From Mactra quadrangularis (Eukaryota; Mollusca; Bivalvia; Venerida; Mactridae): a stretch of DNA of 64,000 nucleotides. The DNA is taken from positions 35,726,887 to 35,790,886 of the forward strand of contig CM046299.1 of NCBI GenBank assembly GCA_025267735.1. Direction: 5' to 3'. The position numbers and the translations under genes are program-made. Positions 12,061-24,402 of this stretch are shown here, piece after piece; positions within the stretch are counted from its first letter, which is position 1, and each line of letters begins with the position of its first letter. The notes beneath the pieces are model-generated. The model was given only the letters and a program-made list of their open reading frames with translations. It was not told the origin of the DNA and ran no database searches.

Positions 12061-13555
12061 TGAAGACACCAGGGATGTTGTAAAATATACAGGGCTTGCA
12101 CTGGTCCTTGAAAGTCTATGAAATCGAATTTTTCCATGAAAAGTCCTTAAATTTTATATTTCATTGAAAAACACCCAAAAACGTCCTTGAATTTGGCGCA
12201 GTGTCCTGGAATTTTTTAAATCTATCCTTGAAAATACAAAAATGCTCAGAAATATATGATATGATAAAAAAATCCCCGAACTTGATCTTGATTTTTTTCG
12301 TAAAATTGCGATTGTCCTCGAGTCAATACCTTCCGATATGTATTCGCTCTCCCGGATAACGGGTTCCGGACGTTAAACTTTCGTGAGGTCATTTGATATA
12401 GCTGCGCCCACACTGACTAAATGTTTTTGAGTTACGATTTAATATGGGTAAAACAGGGAGGAAATGTTCTATCCAGCAGCGTTTGTAAGTGAAATTCAAA
12501 TGGATTAAAGGAGCGCAAATGGATTTGATTAATAAATCGATATAAAATCTGTTAACTATTGCATTAATTAAGTATACAGAAGTTAATCACATGGTGATAA
12601 TGCCAAATCTACTAACAAAAGACACTTTCCAAAAAATAACTTTAAAAATCTAGGCCGCATTCATGTACCGTAAACAATAATATTTACATTCAGATTTGGC
12701 GCCATACACACAGTTTCCGAAGATTACCGATAAGTTTGTATACAATCGACGTAACTCCGCCCTCGTATAACAATACTGACCAATCGCGTGTGCGGTAAAT
12801 AATAACAGACTTGCTTTTGGATGGATGCGATGCATAAAAGGTACAGCAATACGAAAATTCAGAATTACATTTATTGTTGGCATCTTATTGTTTTGAACTG
12901 TTGAATGAAACCAAGACTGGTTACTTCCACGTCTTCCCACGCCGACTCGGGCTGCTATTTCTTTAAGCATCAGGAAAGTTTACGGGTTAAACTGTCATTT
13001 TCCGAACTCCGCCAATTTAGTTTTGACATGGCACTGTCTTCTACGTTATAATCACAATTTTACAGTATAGTTTATATAATTATAAGACGATGAACTCGTA
13101 TTTTATTTTGCAGATTACTCGTTCAACGGCAATCCTTTCGTTCATTGATCACTCGGCTTTGCGTCTGTTCGCCCAGTATTTACTCAAACTTTTTGGTTGC
13201 GTAGGGTAATGATACAAAAAGTGATCATCGATAACCATGTTTACACCTTGGTGATAAGCAGATGATGCTTCATTTAAAGCCACTAAACGAAGACAAAATC
13301 TATATCGTTAATCTAAAAACAAGTTATTCTATCAAAAAGACAATAAAATATAATTGCCCTAGTAACATGATAGCGCTCTCCAGCTGTTTTCCTCGAATAG
13401 ACCAAGTTCGTCCAAATATCAGTTTCTTACAAAAGTAGGGTACTTTTCTAAGAGCTCGGCTAACTCCGTAAAATCGACGAATCGCTGTCGTCATGCTCAC
13501 GTAACTAGTTCTGTAATCACGTGACGCGCGAATGACTGAATTTGTATTATACAAC
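12061..13555. other. 5' flank of the Kolobok-like gene; no gene recognised
   Basis: 12090-12240 carries several copies of a TCCTTGAAA/TTTT motif that looks like an old interspersed repeat. The minus frames at 12650-12970 and 13324-13593 lack motifs. 13450-13545, just upstream of the ATG, is richer in CpG (CACGTGACGCGCG) and may hold the promoter. Confidence 0.35.
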
Positions 13556-14975
13556 ATGGCCGACTCAGAGCCTCCAGCTAAAAGAAAACGCAACAGAAAG
13601 AATATTCTTACGTCGTCGGAAAAGAAAAATGGCTGTTAAACAGACAACAAGCTCTACAAAAGAGCCGAGTCTATTTAGGAAAAGTGGCGGATAGATGGAA
13701 GCAGTTGAAGCAAGATGCTGGCTTGCGAACCGACGTCGCAACAGCCAAGTTTCTTATGGACCAGTAAGTTTGAATTTGTTTCAACAATCTATGCTGCCTT
13801 TGTAAACTTACGAGCCGTTTGTAATTTGTCAACATTTTGTATTTGAATGACTTAATTTTCGCTCGCTTTACAGTGCTAAATTGCACGTTTGATCGTTTAT
13901 TTTTCGAAGCGAGAACTGAGCGATCACAGGTACGTTCGTCCTCGATTCGGTTCGCCCCAATTTGTCCGGAATGAAGTTCCAATTAATTGATAAGATGGAC
14001 ACACTGTGATCTCCAAAAATGATCATGCATACTTAGTATTATTCAAAATTGTGACATTTTACTCGGTGATTTATTTTACCAATTGTGTAGCAATTTGAGA
14101 ACTTTACATTGGCCTTAGAAAATAGATAAAACTTTTCTTGAACTCTCATAGGTCATTTTAGCTCTTTTGGGACTGCTCTTGTGAATTAATTTGATTATTT
14201 TTTGTAGCTATTACTCAAAGGCTAAAAAACACTGATTTTCAACGCCAAGAAGCATGACATTGCAGGTGACTGAAACAACACCATCTGTCTCTGAAATATC
14301 GGAAGCAGAATCTGAGAGGTAAGTAAAACTAGAACTGCCACCAGTGGCGAAAATACCCCCGCAACAGCCACATTTCAAGATAAAAGCAAGTCAACATTGT
14401 GGAAGTCCAAAAGGGTAAATGTTGTAAGAAGCATAAAAACCAAGAAAAGAATAGGATGCAAAAATCAAATTGGAAATAAACAGCAAATTACAGTGTAATT
14501 CACTATAAATTTATGAAAAAGCAAAATGAACAGAGTTGTCATATGTCAAATGATTTTTTACATGAAAATGAACACCATTTGGTCATTATGAATGTAAAGT
14601 GGGACAACAGACAAAGAGTGATCACATTTAAACTCATCATGTGTATGTTGTAACCAGAAGAGCAAAATGTAGAATGTGTTTGTAATTTTTGATAAATAAG
14701 TAAAAAATAAGGCAATTGCAAAAATGCACAATTTAAATCAAACAATTAGTATTTACAATATCTTGTATCAAGAATTTCACAAATACCCCATAAGAAAGCT
14801 TAAATTACCGATCATTATTTTCACAGAAGTAAAGTTAAAATAATATCTAAAATCTCATGTAGCTATAACGCCAATCAGCCATTATGAATTTGATAAAATA
14901 TCAATACATCAAAAAAAAAAAAGTTCAACAATAAGAATTTGATAAAAATAGCAGTACATAATAGACTTCAGCAAG

Positions 14976-15600
14976 TCAAAATGGCAAACAATGTGGAATA
15001 ATGCTATATTTAATAAGTTACATGACATAAAGCCATAAACCCTTGATTCATCTTCGTCAATAATTTTTGCTAATCAATGAGATAAATAGTTACTATGAGA
15101 TGTAGAATTGGTCATACTATATTAACACATTCATACCTTCTCAAAAGAAAGAAAGCACCTAAATGTATACCATGTGACGAGCATTTCAATGTCAAATACG
15201 TTCTCCTTGACTGCAAGGATCTTAAATACATCCGTGACAAACATTTTAAAGTTAACTCACTTAAAGAACTTTTTGAGTCTGTACCATCATATGCGATACT
15301 TAACTTTTTGAAGGAAATAAATGTATATAATAAGATACAGAGCTTTACATCATTAATATTGATTTAATAAATAGTATCATTGATTGCTTTCGACGCGATA
15401 TGACCTTTTTGTGTTGGTGCACCGTAAAACCAAAATAAAACCAAACAATACTTGACAGAAATAAATGTTTATCATAAAATATAGGACGTACAATCTTCAT
15501 TATCTATTGAAGTAATAGTATCATCAATTGTTTTCGGCGTAATATGACCTTTTTGCATTAATAAGCCGTAAAATCCAATAAATCAATCAATAAATCAATC
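14976..15600 (+). mobile_element. LINE 3' fragment captured in the right Helitron copy
   Basis: Flanked by the target duplication AGACTTCAGCAAG at 14963-14975 and 15601-15613. It encodes a decayed C-terminus of the RNase-H LINE, including CRIGHTILTHSYLLKRKKAP and CIPCDEHFNVKYVLLDC (15095-15367). Two 3' tails follow in tandem (15380-15430 and 15520-15600); the last ends in AATC/AATA repeats. The same tandem-tail arrangement occurs in the left Helitron copy. Confidence 0.8.
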
Positions 15601-15659
15601 AGACTTCAGCAAGAAGAAATTGGTGATGAAATAAGCTTACTATACAGTTATTTAAACAA

Positions 15660-16330
15660 AGTCAAAATGGCTGCCAGTCTGCCATAATGAATTTGTATCC
15701 TAAGTAAATCAATGTACAAGTCAACTACATCAATAAAGACTTTGGAGCGAAAAACACATACATGTACTATACAGTAATTTAAATAAAAATTCAAGATGGC
15801 TGCCAGTCAGCCATATTGAATATAAATTGATGAAGAATGGTCATCCTGATCAACTGTATTAGTGAGACCTTGTATGCAATTTCTTTTCAAAATATGTATG
15901 GTAATAAGTCAAAATAAGACTGTATAAATTTAGAAAAAGGACGACAGCCAGTCCGCCATTTTGAATTGGAATTGAGTTAAAGTGTATGCACACATCAACT
16001 GTGAACGCCTGTGCAAAATTCTATCTAAATTAGTTGAGAAATAAGCATACAGTAATTAAACGAAATTAAAAAGAATTCAAGATGGCCGCAAGTCGGCCAT
16101 TTTGAATTTGGAATTGATATAAAGTGTATGTACACATCAAATGTAAACGCCTGTGCAAAATTCTATAAAATAAAAAAATAAAAAATCTGTTCAGAAATAA
16201 GCATGCAGTTATTAAATTAAATTAAAAAAATCAAGATGGCCGCAAGTCGGCCATTTTGAATTGGAATTGATATAACATGCATATAACATCAACTGTAAAC
16301 GCCTGTGCAAATTCTATAAAATAAAATAAG
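15660..16330. repeat. Repeated palindromic modules of the Helitron interior
   Basis: A module of roughly 130-160 bp recurs, each with a short palindrome of the form AAGATGGCCGCAAGTCGGCC followed by ATTTTGAATT (at about 15665, 15790, 15945, 16080, 16236). The last three also share CATCAACTGTAAACGCCTGTG. Related palindromes occur in the left copy near 5855, 5995, 7020 and 7150. Confidence 0.75.
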
Positions 16331-16548
16331 ACAAGAAAAAAATCTATTTAGAAAAAAGCATACTATACAGTTATCAAATTAGATTTAAAATATATAACAC
16401 CATTAAATATTTTAAACAAGTGAGATATGTTTCCATAGCTACATGAGTTTTGTATACACCATTAAGTCATGGTATATAACAGCTTCTATTAAAATACATT
16501 AAGAAATAAACATACTACAAATGTATTAATTTTTTGGGACAGACCACA

Positions 16549-16632
16549 TATCCAACCAACCAACCAACCAACCAACCAACCAACCAACAAACCAACCAAC
16601 CAACCAACCAACCAACCAACCAACCAACCACC
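16549..16632. repeat. (ACCA)n microsatellite
   Basis: About 20 units of CCAA with one interruption, placed just before the terminal hairpin of the Helitron-like element. Confidence 0.95.
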
Positions 16633-18240
16633 AGGGTGATTCCAGTATACCCCCGAAAACTTCGTTTGCGGGGGTATAATTATGAACTTTTATGAGAAAC
16701 ATTTTGTCACCCTCATTCAGTTTTTAACTTTGCCCTTTATCTCAAATAAATGTTTACTATCTATTATGGTGGCTTTGACAGAGGTGGTCTACTACTGACA
16801 TGTACTGTTGATTTTTGGTATATTTTGTTTTAATTAATTTGATGGCCAATCTTTTTAACAGACTGAAACTGCATTAGTGTAGACATGAATATCAGTGCAA
16901 TTAGTCATTGTGTATGAATGTGTATGTTGTATTTGTTTTCCATGTAGAAAATAATACAAGTGAATAATTGATCCCAGTGATAACTTAACAAAAATGCTGT
17001 TTCAGAGAACAAAAAATGTCTGGTGTGGAAGAAATTCCTTCTAGTTCTGAGGAAGTCATAGAAGACCCTATAACAATAAGGTGAGTACAAGTGTGCTTAT
17101 TTTTCTGTATTGTTATATGTAATCCTTTTACATGTACAATTCTAAGTAATACTAGGTAAATGACTGATTCATATTATTGTCCTGCATTTCTTTGTTTGAT
17201 TCAAATTTGACCGGCCATTAATTCAATTATTACAATTCATGTGATCTATGGAATTACTTCCCTGAATTACATGGCCATTATAAACTATTTGATTTGAGAA
17301 TTTTTATGAGTTGCCATATATAATGGATATGCTATCATCAGTTGTGGTTCATTCTGAGATATGTGTATGGTTGTCACTTTAGTACATTTGAATTTGAAAC
17401 TTGACACAAGCATGCAATGTATAACATGGTGATCTCTATATACTAACAAATTATTCCAACTAAATATGATTAACCCTTTGTGATGTTTCTTGTGTGTACA
17501 CAATGAAACATTTCACAGAAGTATTCCTTAATACTACATTGGTTACAATATGGAGACTTGAATTCATAAATTGTTTCAATGGTTGCCCTTGTATCAACAT
17601 TATGTACACTCCTCAAGACAGACAATGTAGCATTTCTTGCACCCATTTATGATTTTATGTATTTCACTCTTAAATTCCTCACAATTGTTTTTATTAATGG
17701 ATTGTTCTGTTTAATTTTTAGGAATATTCCTGAACCTGAGGTCAAGCGTACTTCAACAGGGAGACAGGTTATTAACAAGCCATTTACAGATTCCTTTGTT
17801 GATCCTTTCAAGTAAATATCTGACATGTTTTATTGGTCCTATCTATATGTCCCTTTATTTTTATGGCTCCCTATATACATCTACAAAAGAATATTTCAAT
17901 AAGCACTTGTTTTAAATAGTTAAATAGTTTTGTAAATTAAGATGTTTAAGTCTCAAGTGTGTTATGAACAATTTATACAAAAGAAGAGACTATCAAGATA
18001 TGATTACTTAAAATTTTGCTAGCCGTGTTATTTTGATATTTGAATACATGTTGTATTAGATAGTGTTTCAGTTACTAGGTAACCAAGCAGTTTCAGTAAT
18101 TCACAATTCAACAACAGTCCAATGTTGTACAATTTCACTATTCACTACTGAATTTTGTGACTTTCTGTGTAAATACTTTGAGTTTACCTTGCAGTATGAG
18201 CATATTGGAAAATGATGTCATAAATATTGTCACTTTGTAT

Positions 18241-18320
18241 ACACAGGTGACAGACTCAATTTTTCCTTTTTATAGTATATATATACTATAGTAAGGAAAA
18301 ATTGAGTCTGTCACCTGTGT
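18241..18320. repeat. 80-bp almost perfect palindrome in intron 4
   Basis: Arms of 28 bp (18241-18268 and 18293-18320, ACACAGGTGACAGACTCAAT and onward) are exact reverse complements. The middle is itself a 20-bp palindrome, TATAGTATATATATACTATA, with only two unpaired bases on either side. It lies in intron 4 of the Kolobok-like gene. Confidence 0.95.
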
Positions 18321-19134
18321 TTGTGTACAATGTTCAATATAAATTCCTGATAATCTTAAGACTCTATTTAATAAAAGTAAATAAATCATAAAACTTATTC
18401 ATTGGTTTGCATACTAGTTTATGTATGTATCAGTATCACAGTTATTCTATGATTATTTTCGTATAACATTTAATTTAAAATGCATGCATGTGTTTAAGAT
18501 ATATACTACAGTACTCACCATGGGGTTGGAGAGTGGAGACATTATCACTTTGTTGTATTCATGATTTTTTATACATTTTTCTTCAAATACAATACTTGAA
18601 AATATACAAAAGTAGTCATCAGAACTCAAGAAATGATTTAAATTTCTTTTTTCTCCAAACTTAGTAGTGGGAACGGTGTTGTATAACACTGTTGAATCTA
18701 TTTGACTTTATATTTCTGTTGATGTAGAGTATTTTCACTGTACATATTTTATTTATCTTTTTAGTTTGTCTATTGAACTGTCAGATGAGAATGATGAAAG
18801 TGATGAGGATAGTTCTGAATCTGATTATGAACCAAGTATTTTATTAACTGCAGTGCTGTAAGTTTGATATTTAAATTTATCTGCTTTACCTTTTTATTGT
18901 CATTATTGTTATTATATTCCGCATTTGTATAGCTCTCTTTTCATATTGAATATATGTTCAAAATTGCTTTGTCTTATGCCTTGCCACTCTAATAAAAGGT
19001 CTATTCAAACAATTAGTCAGATTCTATCTGCATATATGTAGATGAATGCTCATTTGAGCTGATGCTTTAAAGATTGAAATAAGAGGTTGGAGCATTCATT
19101 GTACCGTAAACCATTGTGTCAAGGCCCTATTGAG

Positions 19135-20170
19135 TTTGGGGCCCTAGGGTCATAGGTCAAAGTAATCAAGATTTCATATTGAAAAAGATTGTCCAGAAAA
19201 AAGCTCAACAATTGTTCTACCTAGATTTATGTACAGTTCATGTGTCAAGGATATGACTTATTAGTCCCCTACCGATGTTTACACCGTAGGGGACTATAGG
19301 TGAATACTCCATCCGTCTGTCGACATGTCCGCTTTAATCTGGATCCCTCAATATTGAAAAAGAATCCAAGTTATTTTGCTGAAACTTGGTATGTGAATAC
19401 ATTGCAACTGGTAGAATATATGCACACCATTGTCTTTCTTTTTCTTACTAAGATTCTGGTTGCTATGGATATGGAAATAGTCAAAATTTGATCAGAAAGA
19501 TTGTATCCTGATTTAATGCATACTCTTACCAAACTATTTCAATTGAACTTGTTTCTTGAATATGTTTGAATTAGTAGATTATACACTTAGTTGCATTTTC
19601 TTTCTCGGGTTTAAAGTCTGGTTGCAATGGATATAGAAATAGTTAAAATTTGATCAAAAAGCTTGTAATAACGCTAAACTGATAATCTATTCAAGCTATG
19701 ATATTAAAACTTTAAAATAGAATGTGAATATGTTGCAATGGATAGATTATGCTTATCATTGACTTATCTTGTTCTGTTTAAAATTCTGGTTGTTGTTGAT
19801 AATGAATTTGTTAAGATTTCACCTAAACAGTTGTATCACAGTGTAACTTGAATTTCATGTTGGAATGATGACTCTACAATGGATATACATTGGTTTATCA
19901 AATTTTTAAGTGAGGATAGCCCTGCAGAAAAGAGTATTTCCTGTAGATTCTGAGACCCCCCGGGGTCAAAAGTCAAGGTCACAGGGACTTCATATGGGAA
20001 AAAATGTCTTGACAAGTACTCAATGAGGAATGTATCTTGGCATTTATGGAGGATTGAATGCTGCGTGTGATAAATGTGACTGACTGAGATAAAGATTGTT
20101 ACAACTAAACTGAAATCGTTATAAACTGCATTAAGGGGGAAATATTTTTCACAAAGTTCACATTTCACTT
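19135..20170. repeat. Intronic repeat with CCCCTACC hairpin and three tandem modules
   Basis: 19264-19300 contains a hairpin, CCCCTACCGATG...ACACCGTAGGGG. Downstream, a module of about 165 bp repeats three times, marked by TTCTGGTTGCTATGGATATG near 19452 and diverged versions near 19617 and 19785. The frames at 19300-19491 and 19836-20168 fall in this repeat and are not genes. Confidence 0.6.
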
Positions 20171-20269
20171 CAATTTTGATATGATCCCCTGTTGATGTAT
20201 ATTATATTCAATGTTTATTACTTGCCAAGATTTGTTAATGAAATGTCCTATTTACACGAATATTTACAG

Positions 20270-20564
20270 GCCAGAGGAAGTAAATAATGCAGTTTCAGAA
20301 GTTTCTTTTGAAGAAATGGAGTTCAATTTAGAAGAAGAGTTAGAGAATGAAGAAGAGACAGATGAAAGTGATGTATATGAGGAGGGATTAGTAACCATTG
20401 ATACAAAAGAAGAATGTGTACAACTGACAAAGGCAGAGAAATGTATTGTTTTTGTCAGACAATTGTTATCTCTAGCTGCATATGGAACCTTTATTTGCTC
20501 TTCATGCACATCTCCTGTGTCTATGGCCCATAAATTTATTGGATCAGCTATACATATTGAATGG
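20270..20564 (+). CDS. Exon 6 of the Kolobok-like gene (acidic region and CxxC)
   Basis: It encodes PEEVNNAVSEVSFEEM, a run of Glu, then TKAEKCIVFVRQLLSLAAYG and CSSCTSPVSMAHKFIGSAI. The Cys pair probably binds zinc with the TCGQKH of exon 7. ACAG acceptor and GTAAG donor are consensus. No stop inside. Confidence 0.65.
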
Positions 20565-20789
20565 GTAAGATGGTTTATTTATACAAGAGTTGTGTTTTAC
20601 ATTGTCTTTTATTAGCATATGATATATTAACACTAAGAGTGTTACATTTCAGTAAAAATCGTATTGTAGTATATTGCATACCATCATTCTAAATTCCTCT
20701 TTGCTTTCTCTAGACTTGAATCGAAGGAGCATATTTAGTCATGTGTCATGGAATTTGATGTTAAGGACAGCCTATCCCCCTTACTGTTG

Positions 20790-21125
20790 GAACACTTCAC
20801 ATTGTTAACTATGCTTGGTTTGACCCTGTACCAACACACTGTATAGGTTAATTAACAGCTGTCAGTCTAACTATTCACTTCAGGAAATGTTAAATTTCTG
20901 GATTTAACTATACCAACTACTAAGTGCATATATTTGTCAGTGACCGACAACTGCCTGACATAATTATAAATCATTGGTAGAAGGGTATGAGTATGGGCGT
21001 AAAAATAATTCTATGACCTAACTCCATGAAAGTATGCCCCAAGCAGGAATCAAACCAACAATTGCTCAATCAGTAGTCTTGCCTGCTACGGACTCAGCTA
21101 TCAGGTTTGAACCAAGCACAGAAGC
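20790..21125 (-). repeat. tRNA-derived SINE, family S2, diverged copy in intron 6
   Basis: Minus-strand copy of the element at 33192-33501. Shared blocks include CACTAAGTAGTTGG / CAGTCACTGACA and the head with CTGATAGCTGAGTCCGTAGC. The 3' side is near 20790 and the head near 21125. Confidence 0.65.
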
Positions 21126-21492
21126 TTGCCTTGACCTGTTGAAGACTCCTATCAATTTTTGTCAAAGGTCATGGTTCTCTTCATCTTAGCAATAGTAAAG
21201 GTGTTCAGTGATTTTGAAATAGTTCCATAACAAATATATTTTACATCAAACAGGCACTGTCCTTGTAATTGTTTGACACTCCGTTCAGGTTATGATTCAA
21301 GATATATGTTAGTCTAATTCTTACTATATTGGACTGAAGAAAGTGCTAACTATCAAACAGGTGAAATATGAATTTGTAAATGGACATTTTTAAGGGTTGC
21401 ATGTTATTGTATGTACCTCTTGTTTTGAAAATATAGGACATTGAAAATTTTAATAAGCATCATGATTTCAGGCACGTATTTGAATTTTTCAG

Positions 21493-21775
21493 ACATGTGG
21501 TCAGAAACATATTGTGAAGAAATGGTGCTCCCAACCATTGTTGAATAGGAAAGTTCACAGTGGAGATTTCCTTATCTGTTCAAGCATTTTGACTTCTGGG
21601 AACAACTTTAGTAAGCTGGTTTTTTGGGCAAATCAGCTTAAACTGAAGTTTCCATCAGCCCAAAGGTTTCACAGCATTCAAAGGGAATATGTTCTGCCTG
21701 CTATTGATGAGGCATGGAACAACAACGTAAAGGATGTTATTGAAAGTTTGAAAAACCAAGATATTGTTTTGTTAG
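21493..21775 (+). CDS. Exon 7 of the Kolobok-like gene
   Basis: It encodes TCGQKHIVKKWCSQPLLNRK, SGDFLICSSILTSGNNF, FWANQLKLKFPSAQRFHSI and YVLPAIDEAWNN, ending NQDIVLLG across the junction. It is intact and closely fits the family pattern (TCG..H...W.SQP, ...G...FSG). The donor is GTTAGT, weaker than the others. Confidence 0.7.
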
Positions 21776-21894
21776 GTTAGTTATGATTATAAATTATATT
21801 TCATTATCCTAACAATTTTAATGAGTATCTTCTTTTTGCTGTCTGAATCTGTCCATGTGTATCATGTAACGGAAAAACAATGTGTTACTTACTT

Positions 21895-22240
21895 GTTGGG
21901 AACTTCCATACACATTTTCATCGGTTAGGTTGCCTCCTAACGCACACTTAAGGATTAAGAGGTCCCGGGTTTGAGCCCCATATGGGGAACTGCTAAATTT
22001 CTTGAGCAAGTAATGTACCTGTGATTGCATCACTCCTACCAGGTGTAAATGGGTACCTGCAAAGACGGTATTCTTATGTTGCGCTGAAGTGTTGGCTGCA
22101 CTACGCTGTGTTAAAAGACACCCCTGGGAGAATGATTAAATGATACCCAATGCCCGTTGACAAGGTGTTATAGCTGTAAAGTTGATGAACCTGTGTAAGC
22201 ATGAAACTCGGCTGAACATGTAGATGGAAGCAGACTTTAA
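21895..22240 (+). repeat. tRNA-derived SINE, family S3, in intron 7
   Basis: The head has a degenerate A box (TCGGTTAGGTTGCCTCC) and a B box GGGTTTGAGCCCC. The body contains CAGGTGTAAATGGGTACCTG, a motif typical of a widespread animal SINE type. The 3' end is not sharply defined. Confidence 0.65.
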
Positions 22241-22467
22241 ACCGCACTTTTTTGAAACTCAGGCTATAAAATGCAATTACTTTTTTACTTCATTTTACTC
22301 CTGTAGATTGCGTTCAGCAAAAATGTAAGCTTACACATACTATGAATTGATGTTTGATGTGTGTCGAATAGATTCTATTGATTTTTATTTGATTTAAAAA
22401 TTACTTCACTTAAGTGTATCATTTCTTACTATGTAAATCAATTTGTAATTCTTTGCAATTATTTCAG

Positions 22468-22651
22468 GTGATGGAAGAAATGACAGTCCTGGATATTGTG
22501 CCCAGTATTGTTCATATACTCTTATGGACTCAAATACTAAGAAAATCGTTTCCCTGAAAACCATTGACAAGAGACAAACTGGACGCTAATCAGTTAACAT
22601 GGAAAAACAAGGATTTGTGTCTGCCATTACTTCTGCTATTGATGATGGACT
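22468..22651 (+). pseudogene. Exon 8 of the Kolobok-like gene, 5' part
   Basis: It encodes GDGRNDSPGYCAQYCSYTLM with the presumed first catalytic Asp, then DKRQTGR, a TAA stop, SVNMEKQGF and IDDGL. The codon after IDDG is split from its continuation by the LTR that begins at 22652. Confidence 0.7.
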
Positions 22652-24398
22652 TGTAACGTGTCCGCTGGGCGCCCGGCCTTCAAGCCGGCGCTCGCGTACG
22701 TGTTTTAAGTCGGTGCTCGTCTTAACACCGACTGACTAGGTGTCCGAGCTTGCTGTAGGGACGGAGACGAGACAATCCCAGGACACCGACTCGTGTTCTG
22801 GGCGTAACAACGATACTAAGTCTATATATATAGTAAGATTTTCCTCAAGCTATTTAGCTTATGATTAGAAAACAACTAAAATAAAAGCGTATAGTAATAT
22901 GTACAGGCACACAGCATAAAACAAAAACGCACTCCTGAGACAAAACCTCAGAATGAAAACCAATAGAAACAACAAAAGTTAAAGACACGATAGAATAAAA
23001 CTACAGTATAAAGCAATGTACAAACTTAATGTTCCAGACACAGTCTGGAGCAGAGACAAAAGCGTTTAACAAAACTAAAAGCTCGGAGACAACCTCGGGT
23101 TATAAAACGTATGTTGAAACCAACAGACCCCGAGTCCGGACAAGTCAATGTCTCAGGAACAACTCGGAGCTAAAGCAAAACCAAAACTAGAACTCCGAAC
23201 ACAACCTCGGGTTATAAAACGTATGTTGAAACCAACAGACTCCGAGTCCGGACAAGCCAATGTCTCAGGAACAACTCGGAACTAAAGCAAAACCAAAGCC
23301 AAACCCCCGAACACGACCTCGGGTTACACCTTGCTTGAAACCACAGACCCCGAGCCGGACGAATCGATGGTCCAGGCACAACTCGCAGCAAAAGCAAAGC
23401 AGAAATCAATCCCGAAACACCATCTTGGGTCATAGACTATTGCTTGGAACCAACAGACCAATAGTCCAAACACTCCTATACCACAAGGACGACCCGGAGC
23501 AGAAACAAAACCTCGATCATTGGAGCTTCAACAGTCTATCTTCTAAGACAACCTCGGGAACGATAACAAGAGATACCCCAAGATCTAGCACGATTTACCC
23601 CGCAGGTTCTGCCACCAAAGTCGGCGTGCAAAGACGTGTCTCTACCTTAGAGACAACCTACAAATCGCAATGATGTTCAGTTGTCAGTACAGCAGAAAAC
23701 TCATGCCCAGCTTACCAAGCATCGGCGACTATACCTCGGGCACGTTAACAAGGGAATACCCAGGAACCACGATTTACCCCGCAGGTTCTGCCATCAACGA
23801 CACGAGCAAGAAGGTGCTTCCACATCGAACAACATACAAATCGCAATGATGTTCTGTTGTATGAACAGTGGAAGCACACATCTTGTTCCGGGCGTCTACA
23901 ATTAAACAGTAGACCCGCGACTATCTTCCACTCCAACCATCACCACGAGCAGTCACCAACTTTCTGCTACCAAATGAAGTCAACACGCATTTATATACTA
24001 TTGGACGAGTCAATTTTACAGAACAGTCCATTTCCAATCCGGAATGTAAAACAAGTTAATTTTCAAAAAGGGAGGTAATTTACACATTTTCCCTAGCTGA
24101 CCTAACTCAATACTATAAGTAGATTTAAATTGATAAAACAAAGGTATGAATTTCACTTAAAGTTCTAAATAAATAGTTAAAAAGGCTTAATACTACATAG
24201 TTTCAGATAATAAAAACGTATCACAATTCTGAACATGACAGACAAAGAAGAAAATTCGCCAAAACATTCAATTTTAGTAAAGGGAGATAATTTGTCAAAA
24301 CTATCCAACAAAGAAATCGTTCAAAGGCGATCTTGCATACAAAGAGAAAATGCTCTCGACAAAGTCGCTGAACAAAACGACAATGCCGGTTCGTTTCA
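22652..24398. mobile_element. LTR-like insertion (probable solo LTR), 1,747 bp, with 4-bp target duplication
   Basis: It starts TGTAACGTGTCCGCTGGGC and ends GGTTCGTTTCA, i.e. TG...CA termini, and is flanked by GACT at 22648-22651 and 24399-24402. Removing it with one GACT restores the reading frame of exon 8. No gag-pol frame and no second copy of the end sequence are seen, so a solo LTR left by LTR-LTR recombination is the simplest reading. A 4- to 5-bp duplication suits Ty3/Gypsy or BEL elements; orientation is unknown. It holds a 112-bp repeat (from 23091, 23203, 23315) and a repeat of about 182 bp (from 23551 and 23733). The open frames in it are fortuitous. Confidence 0.7.
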
Positions 24399-24402
24399 GA
24401 CT

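Larger units (their letters stand above)
14329..16676 (-). mobile_element. Helitron-like non-autonomous element, right (inverted) copy in intron 2
   Basis: On the minus strand it ends in hairpin GCCACTGGTGGC, then CTAG followed by T at 14328: the Helitron 3' signature. At the other end (16620-16676) an (ACCA)n run precedes a hairpin TATACCCCCG...CGGGGGTATA. The interior holds a captured LINE fragment (14976-15600) and palindromic modules. It is an inverted copy of 5750-8310 and lies wholly within intron 2 of the Kolobok-like gene, so its insertion need not have harmed splicing. No Rep/helicase is present. The 5' boundary near 16676 is approximate. Confidence 0.65.

Noticed and set aside
12650..13593. 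Minus-strand frames of 106 and 89 codons
   Set aside because: No motif and no splice context; they overlap the likely promoter region of the plus-strand Kolobok-like gene.
23212..23905. Frames of 60-137 codons inside the LTR
   Set aside because: They arise from GC-richer tandem repeats within the LTR and show no retroviral or other motif.
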